Of a stretch of DNA of 64,000 nucleotides, positions 54,337 through 63,135 are shown one piece after another. Each line of letters starts with the position of its first letter. Positions within the stretch are counted from its first letter, which is position 1. Below the pieces are notes generated by a model. That model made no database searches. It was not told the DNA's origin and was given only the letters and a program-made list of their open reading frames with translations. The DNA lies in NCBI GenBank assembly GCA_948474755.1, contig CAOLHI010000056.1:744001-808000 (forward strand), read 5' to 3'. A program made the position numbers and the translations under genes. The DNA is from Ctenosaura bakeri (Eukaryota > Chordata > Lepidosauria > Squamata > Iguanidae).

Positions 54337-54735
54337 CCTCAGCTCAACTCAGTATTCAGGTAGAAAGTTTTCATATCCACTCAGACCCTTGGCTTCCCCT
54401 GCACAAAGTCCTAATCCCTAAGTCAGAGCCTCACTTTCTGACCCACTCAGAAGTGATTTAGTCTGTCCTCTGCCTCTCACGAGGCCTCTAAGAAAACCAC
54501 ACTCTTATCGAGCAAAACCATCCCTCCTTCTCTCCCAGAAGGAATCTGCCTCAAAACAGCAAGTCATGCCCTTATATAGAGCTCCTCCCCAGAAAGCTCA
54601 AACCCTCCCATGCATCACTGGGCTGAGTTCCTCTCTTATCCAGAACCACCTGGGTCCCTTGACAACCTGTTGCTAAGGCCAACCTGCTTCTCAGGCTTCC
54701 CACACTCACCATGCTCCATCACACTGTCCCCCAAG
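54337..54735 (-). repeat. Candidate LTR fragment
   Basis: Begins at the end of the CR1 tail. On the minus strand, TGGGGGACAGTGTGATGG-like start and a TATA box in AGCTCTATATAAGGGC (about 54569-54584) suggest an LTR U3. I cannot see both ends or a duplication. Confidence 0.35.
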
Positions 54736-55325
54736 CATGATATCCACACCTTTCAACATTTCACAGATGAAAACTGAGGCCATTTCCACATGACACTCTT
54801 ATAGCCTGATAATTCCACTTTCAACCTCCTATGGAATCCTGGGGTTTGCAGTTCCGGGAGGGGCCAGCCGGCCCCTCCCAGAACTGCAAACCCCAGGATT
54901 CCATAGGAGGTTGAAAGTGGAATCATCGTGCTATAAGAGTGTCATGTGGAAATGTTCTAGGACGTGGGTGGTCAAGCAACATGAGAGCATGGTCGAGATG
55001 GCAAATGTTACTAAGGAGGAAGAACACGCAAGCTAGGGGAGACTGCAGCAGTTTGCATTTGCTTGAGACTACTGGGAAGGGCAAGATTCTGCTTCCTTCT
55101 CTTCTCTCCACCCTGTTGAGCTAATTGAATGCAAACTTCTTTGGCACATTGAACTCAGTTTGCAGTAATGGAGGTAAACTGAAGACAAAGGAGGAAAGTG
55201 GGAGGAGGAAAGATAAAACCAGGATGTTTTAAAAGTAGCTGAAAAGTGGAATGACAGAGGATTGATCCAAACTGTCCCTGCCAACCTGGGAACGCTGAAA
55301 GATATAGATATTTAACAGAAGTGTT
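54736..55325 (-). repeat. Family K repeat, copy 3, split by family A
   Basis: GATATCCACACCTTTCAAC, ATTTCACAGATGAAAACTG, then after A19 GGTCAAGCAACATGAGAG, GCAGTTTGCATTTGCTTGAG, GAGCTAATTGAATGC and CTGCCAACCTGGGAACG, GAAAGATATAG. Same order as copy 2. Confidence 0.62.
54778..54957. mobile_element. Family A foldback MITE, copy A19 (nested in K)
   Basis: GGCCATTTCCACATGACAC to GTGTCATGTGGAAATGTTC. Arms pair almost perfectly up to GGGAGGGGCCAGCCGGCCCC. The outer arm sequence ACATGACACTCTTATAG differs from most copies and is mirrored on the other side. Confidence 0.9.
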
Positions 55326-55782
55326 TAATAGTATGTATGTATTTAATAGATCACTTTACTCCCAATATGAGACACAAGGCAGCTCAAAACTTGACTGAAA
55401 GGAAAATAAAATAAGTTTTGTGAAGAAAATTAAGCAATCACATTAAAAACATTAAATTAAAAAAGTTTTTAAAGGACAGTTAAAATACAATAATAATGAT
55501 AATAAAATTCAAGTACAAATGCAGCAGGCTGCAATCTTCTGCAGCAAGCAGTTAACTCTCAATAGCTCAGCATGAAATATATGCACAAAATCATAATCAG
55601 CTCTTCTGGAGAGTGAAATTTTTGGCCCTTCAGGTGTTTCGTATGTCAGCTTGTACCTGCCTCATCCAGTGTAGGCAATAGTGAGGGATGATGGGGGTTG
55701 AATTCCAAAATGCCTAGACAGCCAAGTGTTGTGCATTTTAGGCCTAAATGATCAAACTGAACCAAAGGTGACCTTTAACTTG
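55326..55782. other. Unassigned AT-rich sequence
   Basis: GTATGTATGTATTTAATAG and A/T-rich runs; the segment ACTCCCAATATGAGACACAAGG with AACATTAAATTAAAAAAG resembles an L2-type 3' UTR in reverse, but weakly. No gene. Confidence 0.3.
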
Positions 55783-55890
55783 GGCCATTTCTGCACTAGA
55801 CGGTTATTGTGCTATTATTCCACTTTCAACATCCTATGGAATCCTGGGGTTGGTAGTTTAGGGAGGGGCCAGTCTAGTGCAGAAATGACT
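55783..55890. mobile_element. Family A MITE, copy A20, deleted right arm
   Basis: GGCCATTTCTGCACTAGAC through GGTAGTTTAGGGAGGGGCC, then jumps to AGTCTAGTGCAGAAATGACT. TTG on both sides. 108 bp: the left arm is complete and only the last 20 bases of the right arm remain. Confidence 0.85.
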
Positions 55891-55893
55891 TTG

Positions 55894-56458
55894 GACTGGG
55901 TCAGTTGAGAAGAAAAGACCTTCCGAGGGCTACATTAAAGTGTTTGGGAAGCTGGAGTATCCCCCAAAACAGGTTTACCTTTGTACCCCATTGAGGAGCC
56001 ATATTAATAGAGGGATACTTAAATGAAATAAACCAACAGTAGTGATTTGAGAAGCGACTGAGGAAAGCAAAGGAGAAAGAGAAGTTGATGCCAAGCGACG
56101 CTTTCCCCTTCAGCTTTGCCCTCCACACAAACACACAGCAGGGGACCTCCAACAATTGCACCAACTGAATCATCATCCCCTCCAATGTCCTGATTAATCC
56201 CCTATCATTGCAATTTTGCAGCTGTTCTTAAAATGCTCTGGTTTTTCTCTCCTGCTCCCACTTTCCCCCTGTGTCTTCAGTAGGAATGGGCCAACCAAAT
56301 CCTTGAATCCTGGGCAAGGATTCAAGATTCCCGAATCCAAATCCCTGTGCCAAAATAGGCAAACTGAATCTTTCAAATCCACCCACTAAATAGATTGTTG
56401 GAGACCAGGACGCTTGAAAACCTGGGAGCTTGGGACACCTGAAAACCTGGGAGACCAG
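55894..56458. other. No recognised feature
   Basis: GATTCAAGATTCCCGAATCC and CCTGGGAGACC/AAAACCTGGGAG words repeat at 56290-56460 and 56868-56882. No gene. Confidence 0.3.
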
Positions 56459-56860
56459 GGCCCTTTTCCCATGGCATCTGCCATGCAAAAGAGGGCCTGG
56501 AGCCTTGCGCAATTGTGAGGAGCGATCTGCATGGTGCCCTCGCAATCATGCAAGGCTCCAGGGGCTGGTAGGCAATGATCATGCACCTTTGCATTTTTGG
56601 CTTTCAGTCAAAAATGCTGCACGATTGCGCATTGTTCCCAGGCCCCGTGCACACTTACCTTGCGTGTGGAGCCTTGGGACCCGAGCCGGTCGTACTTCCG
56701 GTCCCAGGCTGCACTTCGAAAGGAAGAGGTGAGGCTCTTGTGTGAGCAGGAAGCTCGTGTGGAGCTGAAGAAACCTGGACACAAGAGCCTTTCACAAGAG
56801 GCTGCTCACACGAGCACCGCACCCCAGCGCTGAGAAGAGATAGGATGCGGAAAGAGCACT
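56459..56860 (+). mobile_element. Family B-related MITE, divergent copy B6
   Basis: GGCCCTTTTCCCATGG on the left; TGGCTTTCAGTCAAAAATGC (hairpin), GATTGCGCATTGTTCCCAGG and CCCCGTGCACACTTACCTTG match the order of B1-B5; right end GATGCGGAAAGAGC is decayed. The minus strand at 56653-56661 reads AAGGTAAGT. Right boundary approximate. Confidence 0.65.
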
Positions 56861-57589
56861 GGGTGCATGAAAACCTGGGAGACCATACATACAAGAGAAG
56901 ATAGTAAGTAGGTGAGGTTTTCCCTTGGAGTAATAATGGCCTTTGCTAACAATTTCACAAATTACATCTGGGCTTGTCTTCTAAGATATTGAACTTGAAC
57001 ATTTCATATTTAAGTTCAGTATTTGACTGAAAGCGACAGGCTTGAGATTTCAAGGACAGCTGAAACTTTCCTTTGCAGAGCTCCCTTGCAAACCCTTTCA
57101 GACGCAATTCTGGGGTTTGGAGTTTTACAAGGTGTCACAGCCTTCTCTGCCAAAGTGTGCTGGTGCATCATCAAACTATAAACCCCAGGATGCCAGAAGG
57201 AGTTATGCAAAGAAGATCCAGTTTTGACCTGGGTTATCTCTCTACTGTAGTGTGTGGCCCTGTTTACATAGGCAGGAAAAGGTGGGATTAATCCACATTC
57301 TCCTGTCTGTGTACAAAGGGCCTTCATGTCATTTTCAATCTGGGGAGATCCTGAGGCAAAACTAGGACAATTGTCTTGGCCAGATTTCTTCAGAGGGAGG
57401 TTTGCCTTTGCCTAGGCTTTTGCTAAGGCTGAGAGAGTGTGTCTTGCCCAAGATGATCCTTCTTTCCCTTGCTTTTTAAACTCCTTTATAAAAAGGATTC
57501 AAAAGATTTGAGATTCGTGGATTCCCAGAACCTTCCAGGGATTCAGATCCAGATTTGGATTTGGAAAATTCTGGATTCATCCCATCCCT
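56861..57589. other. Mostly unassigned; decayed GGGGTTTG-type palindromic relic at 57045-57245
   Basis: CAATTCTGGGGTTTGGAG and AACTATAAACCCCAGGATG are an inverted pair similar to the centre of family A and sister families. Nothing else recognised. Confidence 0.35.
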
Positions 57590-58062
57590 AGTCTTCACCT
57601 TGCTTCATTTACTGCAAACTGAGTTCAAAGTGCAAGAGTAAGGACATTTCCACACTACACTGTTATAGTGTTATTATTCCACTTTCAACCTCCTGTGGAA
57701 TCCTGGGGTTTGCAGTTTAGGGAGAGGCCTTTAGAATTCTCAGTCAGAGAGTTCTTTGGCCTCTGTAAATTATAAACCTCAGAATTCCATAGGATGTTGA
57801 AAGTGGAATCATAGCACTATAACAGTGTAGGGCGGAAATGGCCTAATTTGCCCTCAATTAACTCAGCAGGGGGCAAGAGGAGAGGATGGGGCAGAAGCTT
57901 GCCCTTCCCAGTAAGCTCAGGCAAAAGCAAACTACTGCAACCTCTTTCAGCTCACGCGATCTTTCTCATTACTCACTTTTGCCTCCTGGGTCATATATTG
58001 GTGTTGCTTGGCCATACCTGTCCCAGTTTTCACCTGTGAAATGTTGGTGGGTGTGAACCAGC
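57590..58062 (+). repeat. Family K repeat, copy 4, split by family A
   Basis: CACCTTGCTTCATTTACTGC, GTTCAAAGTGCAAGAG, (A21), CTCAATTAACTCAGCAGGG, CAAAAGCAAACTACTGC, CCAGTTTTCACCTGTG and AAATGTTGGTGGG. Opposite orientation to copies 2 and 3. Confidence 0.62.
57642..57843. mobile_element. Family A MITE, copy A21 (nested in K)
   Basis: GGACATTTCCACACTACAC to GTGTAGGGCGGAAATGGCC, exact TAA on both sides; asymmetric subtype. Confidence 0.93.
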
Positions 58063-58100
58063 TTGGCCAAAGGTGCTTCAGAGTGCATCAGAAAGACTAT

Positions 58101-58531
58101 GGCCCTTTTCGCACGCAGTTTCTTTTGCGAGAGGGCCCCTTGAGCATTGCGTAAATGGGAGCGGCGGTCTGTACGACACACTCCCATTTACGTGACGCTC
58201 AAGAGCCGGATGCAGAGCAGACACGCACCTTTTTATTTTCAGCTTTAAGCCGAAAATGGTGTGCAGTCATGCAATGCTCCTGGGGCCCACGCGCACTTAC
58301 CTGCTGTGCAGTGCATCGGGAGCCGGGCCGGATGTGCTTCCTGCCACAGCACTAGCCTACAATTCCCAGGTTGTGCTGTGGTAGGAAGGGGCGGGACGCT
58401 CGCACGACACTTGCGCAAACAGGAAGCGCTGCAGAACTCAAGCAGCAGGGAAGCGGCAGTGTTCCTGCTGAGGCTTTTCGTGCGAGATGCCCCCCCCCAG
58501 CCGCACAAACAGGTAACGTGCGAAAAGGGCC
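58101..58531 (+). mobile_element. Family B MITE, copy B5
   Basis: GGCCCTTTTCGCACGC to ACGTGCGAAAAGGGCC. Hairpins GCGTAAATGGGAGCG/CTCCCATTTACGTG and TTTTCAGCTTTAAGCCGAAAA. Donor motif CAGGTAAGT on the minus strand at 58295-58303. TAT precedes it and CAA follows, so no duplication is preserved. The best-preserved B copy at its ends. Confidence 0.9.
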
Positions 58532-58549
58532 CAAGTGAAGAACTTCCCA

Positions 58550-59146
58550 TATAAGCCTGGCCAAGCTTTAAGATCTTCAGAGTACACACTTCTCTCTAAC
58601 CTCATCACCTTCAAAGGCTCATTTGGTGGGAGCATGAGAGAGGGCCTTCTCAGTGGTGGCTCCCAGGCCCTGGAATTCTCTCCCTAGGGAAATTAAGACG
58701 GCTCTTTTGTTGTCTGTTCAGCCACAGCTGGAGACCTTTCTGTTCCAGCAGGCCTCTGGGGATGACTAACAAGAGAAAGGCTTTTTGTGGTGGCGTGCTG
58801 GTGAAGTGGGGCAGTATGGTATAGTGGTTGGAGCCTTGGATCACCACCCAGGAGATCAGGGTTCTATTCCCCGCTTGGCCATGGAAACCCACTGGGTGAC
58901 CTTGGGCAGGTCACATACTCTCAGCCCCAGAAAAAACCCTGGCAAGTTCACCTTAGGGTCACCATAAGTCAGAAATAACTTGGAGGCATACAACAGGTTT
59001 CAATCTTTGTTTTAAAGTAATGTTCTAAATTTTTCATTTCTGTTGTTAGTTTAATACTCTTTTAATCTCAACTTCTGTGTGTTTTTAATCCTATCCCAGG
59101 AGAAAGGCAGGGCATAAAATCAACAATAAATAAATAAATAAATTCA
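58550..59146 (+). mobile_element. L2-type LINE 3' end with SINE inserted, (AATA)n tail
   Basis: CATATAAGCCTGGCCAAGC, GAGAGGGCCTTCTCAGTGG and TTCTGTTCCAGCAGGCCTC belong to the terminal ORF. After the SINE (58800-59005) the 3' UTR continues with TTAGTTTAATACTCTTTTAATC and GGAGAAAGGCAGGGCATAAA, ending AATAAATAAATAAATAAAT. Confidence 0.7.
58800..59005 (+). repeat. tRNA-derived SINE, most complete copy in the window
   Basis: A-box region AGTATGGTATAGTGGTTGG, B box GGGTTCTATTCCC, body GAAACCCACTGGGTGACC and TTGGGCAGGTCACATAC, and tail GGGTCACCATAAGTCAG, AAATAACTTGGAGGCATAC. It shares its tail with the 5S-derived SINEs at 4561 and 5369, so both heads likely used the same LINE machinery. Confidence 0.85.
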
Positions 59147-59149
59147 CAA

Positions 59150-59689
59150 GCAAGCTTCTGCCTTTTGTAAGCCACCTTGAGAATCCCAGTCTGGGAGATT
59201 GGTGGGATAAAAATAAAGCAAGGGATGGGCTCAACTTATATATACCAGACAGAACTTTATAATATTTCCTTGAGTAGTAATTACAGCCAGCTCTGTCAAT
59301 ATACCTTTTCTAGGCACACATTAAAATCACACAAATGTCCCCTCCCTACGCCGTATTTATGGATTAATGGCATGCCAAATTTCAAATTCATATTTAAACA
59401 GAAGAGTCCTCCTCCTAAGTAATTGAGGCATCAGAGAACGAGAGAGAGAGAGGTCTAATTTAATTATTTTTTCACCTCTGTCGTTCAATAGCCAGGATAA
59501 CCAATTTTCTCATTTTCTTCAAATACTGGGCCAAGGATTTGCTCTCGGGCATAGATTCTGTTTGCTGAGTTTTAGCCCTACAGTGTGTACATTTAATGAG
59601 TAAATTAAAAAGAAAGAGAAAGGGAAGGTGCTCCCAGAGGAGAGGGAAGGAAGAGGTGGGTGTGGAAGGAAATCTACCTACATTATTAC
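59150..59689. other. No recognised feature
   Basis: A second LINE-tail-like trace GCCACCTTGAGAATCCC / GGGATAAAAATAAAGC is at 59170-59220. Otherwise AT-rich and unassigned. Confidence 0.3.
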
Positions 59690-59878
59690 ATTATTATAGT
59701 GCTGTATTAAATTTTAACTGGCATGACAGCATCTTGTGCAATTCTGGGATTTGTAGTTTAGTGAGGTCTGAGAGCTCTCTGGCTGGCAATTCTAAACGCC
59801 CCTCCCTAAACTGCAAATTCCAGGAATCCGTAGGATGTTGCCATGACAGTTAAAGTGGAATAATAGCACTATAATAGT
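59690..59878. mobile_element. Foldback DNA element related to family A
   Basis: TTATTATAGTGCTGTATTAA, TGCAATTCTGGGATTTGTAG, AGAGCTCTCTGGCTGGCAA, TTGCCATGACAGTTAAAGTGG and AATAATAGCACTATAATAG. Centre and arms resemble asymmetric family A, but the arms include a TTAACTGGCATGACAG segment absent from A. Treated as a sister family. Confidence 0.6.
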
Positions 59879-60053
59879 AGCCCACACTAGCCTGTTATAG
59901 CGTGATGATTGCACTTTCAACATCCTCTGGAATCCTGGGGTTTGCAGTTTCGGGAGGGGCCACCTGGCCCCTCCTGAAACTGCAAACCCCAGGATTCCAG
60001 AGGATGTTGAAAGTGCAATCATCACGCTATAACAGGCTAGTGCGGAAATGGCC
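59879..60053. mobile_element. Family A foldback MITE, copy A22, near-perfect palindrome
   Basis: CCCACACTAGCCTGTTATAG on the left pairs with CTATAACAGGCTAGTGCGG on the right, and the arms remain complementary through CACTTTCAACATCCTCTGG to GGGAGGGGCCACCTGG. Left terminus slightly shortened. It directly follows the sister element. Confidence 0.92.
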
Positions 60054-60518
60054 ATGTCATATGATAAGAATCAGTAGTGCTGTGAATGGTCATTCACAGG
60101 GGTGTAGGTGCGGAAATCAGGACATCGTCCCTCAAATGAGAAGTCTCCCCTCACTTAATTTTTTCCTTCATCCCCCAAATTTCTAGCTGAAAGACACTGA
60201 AAATCCTTCATGCCTAGAAGTCTTCCATTTTCTCTGCTGATATTCCCTGGGTCACTTATTATTAGCTTCGGCTGATACGGCCACTGTGCCCCTTCCTAGA
60301 ACTGGAAGACCTAAAGATGGTAGTGCACATGCTGATAGCCTCAAGGCTGGATTTTTGCAATGCGCTCTATGTTTGGTGACCTTTGTACCAAGTTTGGAAA
60401 CTCCAACTGGTCCAAAATATGGCAGCCATATTAGTTACAGGTACAGCAAAGGGTGAGCATATTGCACCAATATTAAAATCACTCGCCTGGCTGCCAATTA
60501 GTTTCTGGGCAAAGCAAA

Positions 60519-62139
60519 ATCATAGAATCACAGAGTTGGAAGAGACCCCAGGGGTCATCCAGTCCAATCCCTTGCTATGCAGGAACACCCATCAAAGCAT
60601 TCCCAACAGATGGCCATCCAGCCTCTGCTTAAAAACGTCCAAAGAAGGAGACTCCACCACACTCCAAGGCAGCATATTCCACTGCGAGACAGCTCTGACC
60701 ATTAGGAAATTCTTCCTGACGTTCAAGTGGAATCTCTTTTCCTGTATGTTACCCTGATTTCTAGGGTCCCGGGAGGGACACCTCAATGTGCTCACAATGG
60801 GGAATGGGAATTAGCAGAGCACAAGCTAGCAATACAAGAGGCAGGGCAACCTAGCGAGATCTTGGACCCAATGTCTATGGGGTCAGGCTGAGTCAAGGAG
60901 CAAACAGAAGTAAACAATAATAGTTGTTTTTATTGATGTACAGCACAGTCAAACACATGTATGCAACACACTCACACAAAGAACTATTGAAATAAAGGTA
61001 GGAGTTGGATAGAGGATTTTTAAGAGAAGGTTTTGTATGGGAAATACTAGACCTGTCCTGAAGCCTGGGTAGTCTGAAGAAAAGGTCCGTAGAAGAGGAG
61101 ATTCTCAGCACATGGAGCTGAAGGGAAGGCTCGTCGAACGAAGTGACAGCAAGGCAGGATGGAAACCAAGAGTGATCCGAGCGATCCGAAGAAGCGCTCA
61201 AAATCAGGGGGTCTTATAGGGGAAAATGCACCTATAGGCTAGTCTGTTCTCATGGATAATAATGAGTTTCGGGTTGGAGACAAAGCCTCCAAAAGGTCAA
61301 CATTTTGCATGATTGAGTTATGACAGGGTTGTCAATAGAGTAGCCAGTATGCAAATGTGGAGTGCTCGACAGTTGAGTATTCGGCTCGTCAAGCTGCCTG
61401 CTCGGGATATGGGATCTATTGTAAACCATGTGCATACATAATATGATCTTAAGAAGGTACTTGCCTTGAGGTCTCCTAAAGTGGCAGTCCGACAAATGCT
61501 GGCCAGCCTGGAGTGGTTTTGAATAGTTCAGCTATCTTCAGCCGTGCTTGTGTGCATGCTTGTCCGGTGGCCTCGCAAGCACGTGGAGAGGAATGGGTAA
61601 AGAAGACCAAATTATTGATATCAAGCCATATCTAATATACCACAAGCCTGGACTAGAAAACTATGGTAACATGTAGTTTGAATCCATTGCTCCTTGTCCT
61701 AGTCTGTGGAGCAGCAGAAAACAAGCCCGCTCACTCCTTGACATGACATTCCTTCAAATATTTAAACTTGGCTATCAGGTCCCCTCTGAGCCTTCTCTTC
61801 TGCAGATTAAACATCCCCAGCTCCCTAAGCCGCTCCTCATAGGGCTTCATGGCTTCTAGACCCAATCTCCAGCTTGTCGACATCCTTCTTGAATTGAGGT
61901 GTCCGGAACTGGACACAGGATTCCAAATGAGGCCTAACCAATGCAGAATAGAGTGGTACCATCACTTCCCTTGATCTAGACACCATACTCCTCTTGATGC
62001 AACCAAGAATCACGTTGGCTTTCTTGGCTGCTTCATCACACTGCTGACTCATGTTCAGCTTGTGCCACATGTCCCCCATCCTATATTTGTGCATATCATT
62101 TTTTCTGCCTACGTGTAGGACCTTACATTTGTCATTATC
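60519..62139 (-). mobile_element. CR1 LINE fragment (nested in L2), split by solo LTR 2
   Basis: Pieces 60519-60746 and 61676-62139. Minus strand runs from NDNDKCKVLHVGRKNDMHKY through [14 protein letters not shown] to FKQRLDGHLLGML and the CTCTGTGATTCTATGATT tail. A large internal gap around 61856 removes the QRRVTKMV region. Confidence 0.92.
60747..61671 (-). mobile_element. Solo LTR, copy 2 (nested in CR1)
   Basis: 925 bp from TGTTACCC to TATGGTAACA with exact 4-bp duplication TGTA (60743-60746 and 61672-61675); the empty site is known from the CR1 sequence TTTCCTGTAGTTTGAAT. Minus strand carries CCTATAAGACC (about 61211-61220) and AATAAA (60929-60934). Terminal 7 bases are perfectly inverted. 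Confidence 0.9.
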
Positions 62140-62481
62140 GTTAAAGCCCTGCATGGTTTGGGTCCAAGTTACCCACAGGATCGCCTCCTCCCATACAATC
62201 TGCCCTGTACACTCAGTTCATCTGGGGGCCGTTTACTTAAACCAGCCAGGACTAGACGGACAATGGCCACACAGAGGACCTTCTCATCGGCCACCCCTAG
62301 ACTGTGGAATGATCTGCTGGAAGAGATCTGACAGCAAAATAGACTGGCTGAATTTTAAAGAATTACTAAAGACCTATCTCTTCTGGCAGCCCTACTCAGA
62401 CCATTTTTAATTATGTATTTTAAATGTTTTTATGTGTTTTTAGTGTATTTTAATCTGCACTGTGTTCGTAATTGTGTTTAT

Positions 62482-62640
62482 GTCCATTTCCACACTACAC
62501 TCTTATAGCACGATTATCCCTCTTTCAACATCCTATGGAATCCTGGGGTTTGCAGTTTCAGGCCCCTCTCAAATTCCCGTATTCCATAGGATGCTGAAAG
62601 TGGAATCAAAGTGCTATAACAGTCTCATGCGGAAATGGCC
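62482..62640. mobile_element. Family A foldback MITE, copy A23
   Basis: GTCCATTTCCACACTACAC to GTCTCATGCGGAAATGGCC, centre shortened (CAGGCCCCTCTC). Flanks TAT/TAA. It sits at the 3' end of the L2. Confidence 0.88.
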
Positions 62641-62654
62641 TAAGTCCCTCATAG

Positions 62655-63135
62655 TAGAGGTTGGAGATTTTTCTCTGATGTGGAATGCCCATATTCTATT
62701 CAAGTTTGTGGAAGTAGAATTGTGCATGCAGTGCCATTGTGCATGGGGACATGGGTTTTGCATGAATGTAGCATGGATGGATGGAGGGACCCATGCATAC
62801 ATGTTGCTTATGGATGCACATTTGTTTGTGCATTCAGTTGCACATATTGGCTGCCATCCTGTTAGTGACACAGATGAGAAAGTCCACTTGTGGTTGCAGT
62901 TGAACTTTTTTGGCCATGGTGCAGCAGTGGAAGGTTTCAGAGTTGAAAACAGAGTGCCATCATGCATTTCACATACTGATTGGCATGGCACATTGCAATT
63001 GTGCATTTCACATTTCTTTGCACATCAGTTGCAAGGTGTTGCAGCCTACAAATGCACAATCACCCCATGAATCCATGGCTGCAAAGTTATGCCCTGTGCC
63101 CCTCATGTGGGATCTCAGCTTTAGTCTCATGGTTC
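62655..63135 (+). repeat. Family E (GTGCAT-rich) repeat, longest copy, left part
   Basis: GGAAGTAGAATTGTGCATGC, GTGCCATTGTGCATGGGG, GTTGCACATATTGGCTGCC, TTGTGCATTTCACATTTC and ATGAATCCATGGCTGC. Continues at 63659-63760 after the LTR with CAGTTGCACAGCACTGC, GTTCAACACACAGATTATATAG, as in 7130-7175. Confidence 0.6.

Larger units (their letters stand above)
60265..62470 (+). mobile_element. L2-type LINE end, split by CR1 (itself split by a solo LTR)
   Basis: Left piece 60265-60517 reads as HMLIASRLDFCNALYVW, then KLQLVQNMAAILVTG and SLAWLPISFW. Right piece 62140-62470 reads as KALHGLGPSY-like, then RTRRTMATQRTFSSATPRLW and NDLLEE (frameshifted), then 3' UTR. These are the L2 ORF2 C-terminal motifs in order. 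Some 30 bases are lost at the junction. Confidence 0.85.

Noticed and set aside
58800..58880. Possible tRNA gene
   Set aside because: A- and B-box-like words are present, but no cloverleaf arms close properly and a SINE body follows.
62462..63070. 202-codon open frame on the plus strand
   Set aside because: It crosses family A copy A23 and family E; no domain and no splice context.
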